The notes beneath the pieces are model-generated. The model worked only from the letters and a program-made list of their open reading frames with translations, was not told the origin of the DNA and did not search any database. This document shows, piece after piece, positions 49,478-57,728 of a stretch of DNA of 64,000 nt. The position numbers and the translations under genes are program-made. Position 1 is the first letter of the stretch; each line of letters begins with the position of its first letter. The DNA comes from Streptomyces chartreusis NRRL 3882 (GTDB taxonomy: Bacteria; Actinomycetota; Actinomycetes; Streptomycetales; Streptomycetaceae): positions 1,054,001-1,118,000 of the forward strand of contig NZ_LT963352.1 in NCBI RefSeq assembly GCF_900236475.1. Reading direction: 5' to 3'.

Positions 49478-50563
49478 ATGACCGCACGCTACTGCTCGCT
49501 GGCACAGGCGCCGGCGCCCGCCTTCGCACCGGGGCTGGCGGCCGAGCGGCTGAGCGCGCTCGCGAGCGGGCGGCGGATGTGGGTCAACGGCACGGTTCTG
49601 CACTACTGCTTCTTCGACCGTGACACCGACGCGTCCGTCATCCCCGTGCCGGGGAGGGGGATGACGCGACGGGTGCCGTGGGCCGGTGCCGAGGAGCAGC
49701 GGGACGTGGTGCGCGAGTGCTTCACGCAGTGGCAGGACCTCGGCATCGGGATCGCCTTCGCCGAGGTCGACGACCGCTCGGAGGCAGAACTGCGCATCGG
49801 GTTCCAGCTCGGCGCCGGCTCCTGGTCGGCGGTGGGCCGGGACGCGCTGCAGGCCGGCCGGCACGAGCGCACCATGAACTTCGGCTGGGACCTGACCGCG
49901 CCCGGGGAGCGCGGGACGGCCCTGCACGAGATCGGGCACGCGCTCGGCATGCTGCACGAGCACCAGAGCCCGTTCGCCGGCATCCACTGGGACGACGAGG
50001 CCGTGTACGCCGAACTGGCGGGCCCGCCCAACCACTGGAGCCGGGAGCGGACGCACTACAACATCCTGCGCAAGCTCGACCCGGACGAGGTCAACGGCTC
50101 CGTCTGGGACCCGCAGTCGATCATGGAGTATCCGTTCTCGTCGGGGCTGGTCCTGGAGCCGGAGCAGTACCGCGCGGGTCTGAACCCGCCCGGCACCCTG
50201 TCCGCCGCCGACAAGGAGTTCGTGCTCCGCTGGTATCCGCCGGCGGATCGGCCGGGTCCGTCCGCGCTGGTGCCGTTCCGCTCGGCACCGCTCGGTCTCG
50301 GGCCCGGCGAGCAGGCCGACTTCGTCGTCGACCCGCCGGAGACCCGCACGTACACCCTGGGCACCTTCGGCGACAGCGACACCGTCGTCGTGGTCTTCGA
50401 GGAGCGGGACGGGGAACCCCGCTACCTCGCCGGGCAGGACGACGGGGGAACTCCGCACAACGCCACGATCAGCGCCCGGCTCGTCAAGGGCCGCCGTTAT
50501 TTCGTCCGCGTACGCCTGTACTCCGCCTGGGGTTCCGGCGAGACGGCGGTGATGTGCTGGTGA
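49478..50563 (+). CDS. Astacin-like (M12A) zinc metalloprotease with C-terminal beta domain
   Basis: A 361-residue protein. The zinc motif HEIGHALGMLH (His150, Glu151, His154, His160) and the downstream Met-turn (SIMEYPF) identify a metzincin of the astacin type. Residues about 270-361 (PGEQADFVVDPPETRTYTLG) resemble a pre-peptidase C-terminal (PPC-like) beta domain. There is no recognisable signal peptide, which is unusual for this family. The ATG at 49478 begins MTARYCSLAQAP; an upstream in-frame start at 49424 is less convincing. A strong hairpin follows. Confidence 0.87.
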   Translation: MTARYCSLAQAPAPAFAPGLAAERLSALASGRRMWVNGTVLHYCFFDRDTDASVIPVPGRGMTRRVPWAGAEEQRDVVRECFTQWQDLGIGIAFAEVDDRSEAELRIGFQLGAGSWSAVGRDALQAGRHERTMNFGWDLTAPGERGTALHEIGHALGMLHEHQSPFAGIHWDDEAVYAELAGPPNHWSRERTHYNILRKLDPDEVNGSVWDPQSIMEYPFSSGLVLEPEQYRAGLNPPGTLSAADKEFVLRWYPPADRPGPSALVPFRSAPLGLGPGEQADFVVDPPETRTYTLGTFGDSDTVVVVFEERDGEPRYLAGQDDGGTPHNATISARLVKGRRYFVRVRLYSAWGSGETAVMCW

Positions 50564-50613
50564 CGGCACTGACCCGCGCGGACACCTGAGCCACAGTCCG
50601 GCGCCGGGGGAGC

Positions 50614-50658
50614 GGTCGAGGACGTCGCCTCATCGGGGGGTGGGTGACGTCCTCGACC
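50614..50658 (+). terminator. Long perfect hairpin after the astacin-like gene
   Basis: Arms GGTCGAGGACGTC (50614-50626) and GACGTCCTCGACC (50646-50658) pair perfectly over 13 bp, extendable inward by three more pairs including one wobble. The position 50 bases past the stop fits a terminator. Confidence 0.8.
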
Positions 50659-51074
50659 ACGCCATGTGCCGTCGGCCATGGCGCGCGTGCGTCCGATGAC
50701 GCATGCGGGTCGAACTGCCGTGTGCGGCCCGCCCGCGCGTGCGCCGCCATCCACTCGTTCACGCCGAAGTCCGGCCGGGGCGGGGGGCGCACGGCCGACG
50801 GACGGAACGGCGTCGAGAGCCCGCCCAGGGCGGCGGGGCGGACACGGGGCGCACCGGCCGCGCTGCCGTGGTTCCGCCCCAGGGGTGAAGAGCGTTCAAC
50901 GGCAGCCGTCGCCGGGCATCGTGCAAGGGAACGGCTGGCAATGGCGTTACGCCGTCCGGATGATGACGCCTACGCTTGATTGCTCTCGCGGTTGCACGTC
51001 CGTACCAGAAAGCGCACGAGGTGCCGGCGGCCCGACTACGCTCGCGGCGTAACACCGGGGGATGGGGGGAGCCA
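50659..51074. other. Intergenic region, no gene recognised
   Basis: Between the hairpin and the antiporter start no reading frame has family resemblance or a good start site. It should contain the antiporter promoter. A TACGCT hexamer near 51035 could be a -10, without a clear -35. Confidence 0.35.
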
Positions 51075-52328
51075 GTGGAGACGTCCCGACGCAACCGTGC
51101 CCGGCGGCCGAGACTGCCGGAGGCGGTTCCGGCCGTCCTGCTCGGCGCGCTCGGCGCTCTGGTCCTCGGGACGGTGATCGGCCTGGTGACGGATCCGTCG
51201 CGCATGGTCGGCACCACCGGCTACGTCTTCGCCACCGGACTGCTGCTCGCCGTGGGCCTGTACGGCAGCACGTTCGGCATCGACCTCGCCGACCTGCGCC
51301 GTGATCTGCGCGGTGTGGTGGCGGCCGTGACCCTGGGGGTGGTCCTCAAGGCGGGCATCATCTCGGGTGTCATGGTCCTGGCCTTCGACCGCCCGGAGTA
51401 CCTGGTGCTCGGCATCGTCGTCGCGCAGATCGACCCGCTGTCGGTGGCCGCGCTCAGCAGGGACGGGCACATGTCGCAGCGCGCCCGGTCCCTGCTCACC
51501 GCTTGGGCGTCGTTCGACGATCCGATGACGGTCCTGCTGACGCTGTACGTCGCCGGATACGCCTACACGGCCGCCGGGCACGCGGGCACGCCCTCGGTGG
51601 TGGGCGGCGGCACCCTCGGCTACGCCCTCGGACTGGCGCTCAACGCGCTGCTGCTGGCCGGTGCCCTGCTGTTGTGGTGGGCGGGCGGCAGGCTGTGGCC
51701 CGCCCGGCGGGAGCTCGACGCCGGCGGGGCCCGGCGGCCGGCGACGCCGCTCGCCGCACTGCTGGTCGTGGTCATGCTCGTGCTCGCCGCCGCGAACATG
51801 CTGATGCTCGCCGTGGCCGTCGCCGGGCTGTTCCTGCGTACGAAGGTGTTCACCCGGCCGCTCGCGCGGGCGGTCTCCAGTGCCTTCCTGCTCGCCACCG
51901 CCCTGCTGGGGCTGTTCGTCGCCCAGGGAGTGTCGCCGGCCCCGGGGGTGCTGCTCGGTGCCACGGCGTTCGTCGCGCAGGCGGTGGTGGCCGTGCTGCT
52001 GATGCCCCTCTTCGTCCGCGGTCTGTCGGGAAGGGACCGGTTCCTGCTGGGGATCGGCCAGCAGAACGGCCTCACGGCCGTGCTGCTCGCCCTCACCCTC
52101 GAACGCGACTTCCCGAAGACGGTCGGCATCGTCGCCCCGGCCGTGGTGACGGTCAACCTGCTGCACTACGGGGCACAGATCGGGTTCGGCTGCTGGTCGC
52201 GCCACAGGTCCCGGAGGAACCGGCAACCCGGGGGCGTGCTGGAGCGTCTCCCCGGACGTCCGGCGGGCGAGGGCGACGGGCCGCCGGCACCTCCGGCCAC
52301 GGCCGACGGACTGCGGTCCTCCGCGTAA
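51075..52328 (+). CDS. Cation/proton antiporter, CPA family
   Basis: A 417-residue membrane protein with about 12 hydrophobic segments. Features of CPA antiporters are visible: VVAQIDPLSVAALSRDG and the acidic WASFDDPMTVLL in mid-protein, then GIGQQNGLTAVLLALTLERD. The C-terminal 50 residues are polar and Arg/Pro-rich. The GTG at 51075 has GGGGGGAG upstream. It probably exchanges Na+ or K+ for H+. It lies 56 bases before the membrane/ATPase trio, in the same direction. Confidence 0.8.
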   Translation: METSRRNRARRPRLPEAVPAVLLGALGALVLGTVIGLVTDPSRMVGTTGYVFATGLLLAVGLYGSTFGIDLADLRRDLRGVVAAVTLGVVLKAGIISGVMVLAFDRPEYLVLGIVVAQIDPLSVAALSRDGHMSQRARSLLTAWASFDDPMTVLLTLYVAGYAYTAAGHAGTPSVVGGGTLGYALGLALNALLLAGALLLWWAGGRLWPARRELDAGGARRPATPLAALLVVVMLVLAAANMLMLAVAVAGLFLRTKVFTRPLARAVSSAFLLATALLGLFVAQGVSPAPGVLLGATAFVAQAVVAVLLMPLFVRGLSGRDRFLLGIGQQNGLTAVLLALTLERDFPKTVGIVAPAVVTVNLLHYGAQIGFGCWSRHRSRRNRQPGGVLERLPGRPAGEGDGPPAPPATADGLRSSA

Positions 52329-52384
52329 CCGGATGGTGTGCGGCGGCCGGACGCGGCCGCGGCCAGGGGGCACGGGGAGGCCGG

Positions 52385-53260
52385 ATGGGCGAACGGAGAG
52401 GGAGCGGAGGCGGGCGGCGTGCTGTGCTCGGCGTCCCGGCCCTCGCCCTGCTGCTGCTTCCCGTCACCGCCGGGCCGGCCGTCGCGGACACCGGCAGGAG
52501 CGATGTCCGGCTGGTGTACTGCCTGGCCGGCGAGCACCGGGGCGAGCTCAGGGACGCGGCGCTGCGGATCGGTGTGGTGCGGCGGCCCCCGGGGACCGGC
52601 GGCGGTGTCGAGGCCGTCGAGGTTCCCGGGCGGAAGGGCGGCGTGCTGTCGCTGGACGAGTGGGCCGAGCGGCACCGGGGCGACTTCGAGCGGGTCTGCG
52701 ACGCGCTGCTGGCCGCCGCGGGCGATCCGCCGGGGGCGTCGGCGGACCAGGGCGGCTCAGGTCAGAGCGGCTTCCTCGACGGGGCGTACCTGCTCGTGGC
52801 GGGAGCCGCGCTCACCCTCGTCGGGCAGATGACGGAACGGATCTCGGCGGAGCGGCGCACGCGCAGCCGGCAACTGGCGGCGGCGGTGCGGGAATTCCGG
52901 AGGATCGCATGGCTGTATCTCGCGGCGTACGAGCAGGATCCCGATGCGGACCACGCCGAGGCGCTCCGGGCCAGGGAGGCGCTCTCCGGCCTGCTGGCCC
53001 TGGTGCCCGGCCCGGCTCCGCGCAGCGAAGCGGCCCGCCGGCTGGCCGACCGTCTGCCTCTGGCGGAGGCACTGCCGGGCAGCCGGGACGGGCGACTCCT
53101 GGGACCGCACGAGAGAAAGAGCGAGGCGAGTGCCGTGCGCACCACCTTGGACCGGCAGACACGGGACGTGGGGGAACTGCTGCGCCCCGCGCCCCTGTGG
53201 TGGCTGCGGAGGATACGCGGCAACGGCCGTCCCACAAGCCCCGGAGGACACCACGGATGA
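52385..53260 (+). CDS. Membrane protein with signal peptide, first of ATPase trio
   Basis: A 291-residue protein with a signal peptide (residues about 1-34, ending GPAVADTG), an extracytoplasmic domain with two Cys (VYCLAGEHRG and FERVCDALLA), and a single membrane segment near residues 127-147 (FLDGAYLLVAGAALTLVGQM). A long basic helical cytoplasmic part follows. It is likely a type I membrane protein. Its TGA overlaps the next ATG (ATGA). The family was not recognised; it may anchor or sense for the two following ATPases. Confidence 0.75.
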   Translation: MGERRGSGGGRRAVLGVPALALLLLPVTAGPAVADTGRSDVRLVYCLAGEHRGELRDAALRIGVVRRPPGTGGGVEAVEVPGRKGGVLSLDEWAERHRGDFERVCDALLAAAGDPPGASADQGGSGQSGFLDGAYLLVAGAALTLVGQMTERISAERRTRSRQLAAAVREFRRIAWLYLAAYEQDPDADHAEALRAREALSGLLALVPGPAPRSEAARRLADRLPLAEALPGSRDGRLLGPHERKSEASAVRTTLDRQTRDVGELLRPAPLWWLRRIRGNGRPTSPGGHHG

Positions 53261-54354
53261 CCAGCTCCGACTGGGCGAACCCCTACGGAGTGCGCAAACC
53301 GTACGGATCGAACGGCATGAACCACGGTCACGGCGGTGAGGACGGCGCGAACGGTGCCGCCGTGCTGAGCGCCGACCATCCCCTGGTGCCGTGGAAGGAG
53401 CCGGACCACGTGCACCAGTGGGTGGACGTGGACCACTCCCGGGAGGCACTGGACCGCTTCGGCAGGAGCTGGCCCGAGCTCGGTGAACTCCTCGACTCGA
53501 ACGTGGGGTACGGCCGTGTCGTGATCGTCAGCGGCCCGCCGGGCATGGGCAAGACGACACTCATCCACCGGTGCCTCTACGAGGTGAAGCAGCGTGTCGC
53601 GGCGGCCGGGGCCGCGGTGGGGAACCCGCTCCCCGTGTTCGTGCCGACGGCGGGGCTGGAGAACGACGGCCGCCGGATCAGTGTCGACCCGGACGGCGAG
53701 TCGTTCGCGCCGACCCGGCTGATCAACGCCCGCATACGCCGCGAAGTCGCGAAGAGGCTCCGGCTCCACGACTTCCCCGAGTCCCGCGTCAAGGCGATCA
53801 TCGACGAAGAGGACCCGTACCTGGCCTACGGCGAGATGAGCGATCTGCTGGTCCAGCGCAACGCGCTGCTCTTCGCCGTGATCCCGCACATACGGTGGAA
53901 CGACGCACACCTCAGGGCGGCGTTTCTGCGCACCTGTCTGAGCCATGCGCACCCGAGGATCGTACTGTTCGTCGAAGTGAGCCAGGGCGCGGCGGAGACG
54001 GCGAAGGAAGTGGCCGCCGGGCTCAGCGGATCGACGGCGGTCACCCATCTCGCGCTGGGCGAGCTGAACTGCGAGGACATCTGGCGGTTCAGCCGCAGCG
54101 CCCGGCCGGGCCACGGCGCACCGCACGTCCTGGTCGAGCCGGACAGGAGCTCTCTGATGGCAGCGCACCGCGAATGGAACCCCCGCGACGTCCGCGAACT
54201 GCGGAAGGTCTTCCACTCGGCGGCGGACGCGCTCCGCAGCGCCCCGTACCCCTGGCCGATCGACGCCGACGCGCTCAGACCCCACTGGGAGCCGCGGCGG
54301 ACGGGCCGCGACGCCCTGCTCCGTGCTCCGATCCGGCCCCGCCCCGGCGGCTGA
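53257..54354 (+). CDS. P-loop ATPase, second of trio
   Basis: A 365-residue cytoplasmic protein with Walker A (VSGPPGMGKTTLIH near residues 91-104) and a Walker-B-like strand (RIVLFVEVSQG). The C-terminal helical part includes HREWNPRDVRELRKVF. The fold resembles STAND/AAA ATPases used in signalling and conflict systems, but the exact family was not recognised. It is translationally coupled to the membrane protein by ATGA and followed 53 bases later by the larger ATPase. Confidence 0.75.
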   Translation: MTSSDWANPYGVRKPYGSNGMNHGHGGEDGANGAAVLSADHPLVPWKEPDHVHQWVDVDHSREALDRFGRSWPELGELLDSNVGYGRVVIVSGPPGMGKTTLIHRCLYEVKQRVAAAGAAVGNPLPVFVPTAGLENDGRRISVDPDGESFAPTRLINARIRREVAKRLRLHDFPESRVKAIIDEEDPYLAYGEMSDLLVQRNALLFAVIPHIRWNDAHLRAAFLRTCLSHAHPRIVLFVEVSQGAAETAKEVAAGLSGSTAVTHLALGELNCEDIWRFSRSARPGHGAPHVLVEPDRSSLMAAHREWNPRDVRELRKVFHSAADALRSAPYPWPIDADALRPHWEPRRTGRDALLRAPIRPRPGG

Positions 54355-54407
54355 CGCCCGCCACGCCACCCCGACCGCGCCTGACAGGACCCGCAAGGAG
54401 TGCCATC

Positions 54408-56678
54408 GTGGCCGCAAGCAGCGCAGACACCTGGTACAGCAACCCTTTCCCCCTGGTGCCGGTCGTGCGGCTCGGCCCCTCGGCCGATCTCGGTGACGCC
54501 CCGGTCGAGGCCGCGGACTCGGGCAACGCCCACGTCCCCACCCGGATCCTGGACGAACTCCAGGACCTGGTGCGCGACTACCTCCGGGACCGGCCCCGGG
54601 GCGGCCGGCGCGGCCGGGCCATCGCCGTGGTGGGCGAGTTCGGTCTCGGCAAGAGCCACGCGGCACGGGAGGTGTGCAACGGGCTGGCCCGTCCGGACGG
54701 CCCGGCCATGTGGATCGTGGACGAACCGGCGCAGGACTTCGGCCGTATGTACCGCGACCGGCTGCGCGGTCCCGCGGACACCCCGGAGGGCCGCGCCGCG
54801 TTCGAGGAACTCGTCCGGGACTACTACGCCTATGTGACGGCGGTCCGGGTCGGCGAGCAGAGCTCCGGACCGCGGCCCGGCCGGGCGGACGACGTCCCGC
54901 TCGACGACATCGCCCTCGACGACATCGCCACCGGGCTGCGTGACCGCGTGCTCGACCCGGACAAGGTCGTCTCGGCCCTGCGCTACGACCCCGAGGTGCT
55001 GCACGCCGATCTGCGGGTCACGCTCGGCGAGGTGACGGAGCACCGGAGGTTCGCCACCGCGCTCGCCCTGCTCCAGGACCCGCGGTTCACCTCGATGGTG
55101 TGGGCGTGGCTGACCGGGGACGAGCCCGCCCAGCAGCTGAAGGAACGCGGCATCAAGGACGCCGTCACGGGCATCGATCCGGTCTTCGACGCGCTGGCCG
55201 TCCAGGGCTTCCTGCACGGCAGGGTCGGCAAACCGTACGTCCTGCTGATCGACTCGCTGGAGAAGGTGCTGGACTGGCCTGAGGAGTCCCGGCGTACGTT
55301 CGTCGACGCCTTCGAGCGCCTGGTCAACGTCTATGTGAGCCGGGGCGGTCTGCTGGTGTTCTGCACCTCGCCGCGCGGGCTCAACGCGTTCCGCCCGAGC
55401 CTGCACGAGCGTGTGGTGCAGCTGTGGCCGACCCGCTTCACCGCGGAGCTCACCGCCGAACTCGTCGCCGAGTACGTCGGTTCGGGGGCTCGTCCCGTCT
55501 CCGCCCAGGGCACGGACGCGATCGAGCGGTGGCCCGCGCCGTTCGGCGCCGAGTCGGTGGCGATCCTTCAGGAACTCACCGGCGGAGTGCCCCGAGAGAT
55601 CCTCAAGACCTGCCACCACGCCTGGCAGTTGAGCGAGGACCGCGGCGGCGCGGTCCGGGAGGTGACCGCCGCGACCGTGCTGAGGGCCGTACGCGGGCTG
55701 CACGACAACGTGTCCGAGGACCAGGTGCTCTCCACGATCCACGACGCGCTGGCCCTCGGGCAGTGGCGCATCGCGTCGCGCGACCCCGTGCCGACGCGGG
55801 CGTCGTCCGACGACGGGTCGCTGGTGGTGGCGTACTGGCTGGAGCCCGTCCCGAACGCCTACATCGCGATCGTGGTCACCGGTTCGGTGCTCGTCGCGGA
55901 CGACCAGGAACGCATCACGGCGCGCGTGCGGGCGCTGCGCAGCGCGCTGCATCCGGCCCAGGCCGAGGTGCTGCTCGTGGTCAACGGCCATGTGTCGCGG
56001 ACCATGCGGGACCGGCTGGCGCGCTCGCTCGGCTCGCAGCCCCTGCTGTACCGTCCGGGCGACTTCCCGAGGGCCGTGAACGAGGCCCTGGACCGGTTGC
56101 GGGCCCGTCTCACGGAGCTGCGCCAGGAGGCCGATCTCGCGGATCTGACCAGTGAGTTGCGCGGTGCGCTCGGGGAGCACAGCGCCCAACTGGGCCAGCT
56201 GCGCCAGACGGTGAGCGATCTGGCCCGACGCGATCTGGTCGCGGTTGCGCCCGGTCCGGCGCGTTCGGCGCTGCCGGAGCCCGTCGAGGGGCGGTTCGAG
56301 GAGGTGTTCGCGCTGCTCGACGCGGCCGTGGAGCGGCTGGCCGGCCGCCCGGCCGAGGCGGGCGAGGCACCGCCGCCGCGGCCGGGGCGGGCCGATCTGA
56401 CGGCGCTGGGGTGCGCCACCCTGGTCCGGCAGCTGACGGAGCGGTTCCGTACGGGCGCGGACGCCTGGTTCCGCTCGGCCGCGCCCGGCGCGCCGACCGA
56501 GGAGCAGTGGGCACGGCTGCGCCGGGTCTGCCGGGAGTACGAGACGGCGGTGGAGGTGCTGCCCGTCCAGTCCCTCGGCAGCCCCGGTCCGGCGCACCGG
56601 CCCACGGCGGCGCGCGCCGTGGAGGCGCTCGCCGACGAGGTGTGGGGCGCGCTGGTCAGTTCCCTTCGGTCGTCGTGA
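54408..56678 (+). CDS. Large AAA/STAND-like ATPase, third of trio
   Basis: A 756-residue protein with Walker A (VVGEFGLGKSHAAREVC near residues 68-84) and Walker B (YVLLIDSLEKVLDWPEE). A winged-helix-like region follows (LQELTGGVPREILKTCHHAW). The C-terminal part has a predicted alpha/beta domain (AYIAIVVTGSVLVADDQERI) and a coiled-coil-like stretch (ELRQEADLADLTSELRGALG). AAGGAG precedes the GTG start. Its last 23 bases overlap the convergent hypothetical gene. The architecture suggests signal-dependent assembly; its function is unknown. Confidence 0.78.
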   Translation: MAASSADTWYSNPFPLVPVVRLGPSADLGDAPVEAADSGNAHVPTRILDELQDLVRDYLRDRPRGGRRGRAIAVVGEFGLGKSHAAREVCNGLARPDGPAMWIVDEPAQDFGRMYRDRLRGPADTPEGRAAFEELVRDYYAYVTAVRVGEQSSGPRPGRADDVPLDDIALDDIATGLRDRVLDPDKVVSALRYDPEVLHADLRVTLGEVTEHRRFATALALLQDPRFTSMVWAWLTGDEPAQQLKERGIKDAVTGIDPVFDALAVQGFLHGRVGKPYVLLIDSLEKVLDWPEESRRTFVDAFERLVNVYVSRGGLLVFCTSPRGLNAFRPSLHERVVQLWPTRFTAELTAELVAEYVGSGARPVSAQGTDAIERWPAPFGAESVAILQELTGGVPREILKTCHHAWQLSEDRGGAVREVTAATVLRAVRGLHDNVSEDQVLSTIHDALALGQWRIASRDPVPTRASSDDGSLVVAYWLEPVPNAYIAIVVTGSVLVADDQERITARVRALRSALHPAQAEVLLVVNGHVSRTMRDRLARSLGSQPLLYRPGDFPRAVNEALDRLRARLTELRQEADLADLTSELRGALGEHSAQLGQLRQTVSDLARRDLVAVAPGPARSALPEPVEGRFEEVFALLDAAVERLAGRPAEAGEAPPPRPGRADLTALGCATLVRQLTERFRTGADAWFRSAAPGAPTEEQWARLRRVCREYETAVEVLPVQSLGSPGPAHRPTAARAVEALADEVWGALVSSLRSS

Positions 56679-57651
56679 GCTCGCGCAGGGCGTCCGCCAG
56701 CTCGTGCAGGCGGCTCTCCGCGTGGCCGACCTGCCGCTGGTCCAGCGTCACCCCGAGGACGTAGTCCCGCGGCGACAGCCAGGTCACGAACACGGCGCCC
56801 TCCTGGACGTCCAGGACCAGGCGATCGGCGGGCGGCTGCACGACCAGCCGCAGGGCGTCGGTGAGCCGGGCGAGATGGCCGCGCAGGTTCTGGGCGAGGT
56901 CGCGGTACCCGGTACGGCGTGAGCGCACGCTGACGTCGAGGAAGCGGGGGCCGAGCTCGGGGTTCTCGAAGACGTCGCCCGCGCAGACGAGTTTCCAGTC
57001 CCGGTAGAAGGCGGCGTACTGGAGGTCGAGGCTGTTGACGTGGCCGCCCCACAGGGCCCGCAGCCGCATCTCGGACAGTCCGTCGTGTCCGGCCGTCGCC
57101 GTCCCGAAGTCGATGCGCAGCCGCTCCTTGTGTTCCGGCAGCGGTTCAGGAGGGCCCGCCAGGCCGCCGGGCAGTTCGTCGGGAAGGTGGTGCACCCGGG
57201 TGCGAATGGCGGAGACGAGGCCGTTCATGGCCTCGTCCGCGGCGGGCATCCCGCCGGGCGTGTCGGTGAGGGCGGACAGGTACTCCCCCGCCTTGACGCG
57301 ACCGCCCCACAGGCCGCCGCGCGCGTTGGCGAGCACGACGCGCATCAGCTCACCCGTGCCCAGCGGCCGCATCAGGGCGTTCAGGTCCTGGGTGCACAGC
57401 AGGAGCCGACTGCCGGGCAGGGACTCGTTCGCGATGTCCTCGCCGCGCTCGGTGACCAGACTGCTCAGCGGGGGACAGTCGCCCCTGCGGACGACGAAGT
57501 CGATGATTCCGTTGCTGTAGTGGGACACCGACCTGAGGGCGGGGACGCCGGCGAAGGCCCCTTGGCACAGCTCGGTTATTCGGCCGTGGGCCTCCGGGGA
57601 CCAGTGGGACTCGGTGAAGAGCTCGGTCTCCGGGTGCGGGGCTGCTGCCAC
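56656..57651 (-). CDS. Hypothetical protein between ATPase trio and fxs locus
   Basis: A 331-residue soluble protein without recognisable motifs. It is Leu/Arg-rich, with WLSPRDYVLGVTLDQRQVG near the C-terminus and no membrane segment or signal peptide. It follows fxsT by 78 bases in the same direction, so it may be the last gene of the fxsA-fxsT unit. Alternatively it belongs with the ATPase trio, with which it overlaps tail to tail. Confidence 0.65.
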   Translation of the reverse strand: MAAAPHPETELFTESHWSPEAHGRITELCQGAFAGVPALRSVSHYSNGIIDFVVRRGDCPPLSSLVTERGEDIANESLPGSRLLLCTQDLNALMRPLGTGELMRVVLANARGGLWGGRVKAGEYLSALTDTPGGMPAADEAMNGLVSAIRTRVHHLPDELPGGLAGPPEPLPEHKERLRIDFGTATAGHDGLSEMRLRALWGGHVNSLDLQYAAFYRDWKLVCAGDVFENPELGPRFLDVSVRSRRTGYRDLAQNLRGHLARLTDALRLVVQPPADRLVLDVQEGAVFVTWLSPRDYVLGVTLDQRQVGHAESRLHELADALRELTTTEGN

Positions 57652-57728
57652 GTACGCTCACCTTTCCGTCGGGGAACCGTCGTCCGGGCGACGGCGCCGG
57701 GCCTGGATCCTTCGCCCGGGTGTCGGGC

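Noticed and set aside
50614..50658. Phage or plasmid attachment site
   Set aside because: The long dyad lies just past a stop codon and is better explained as a terminator. No integrase, tRNA end or second copy was seen.
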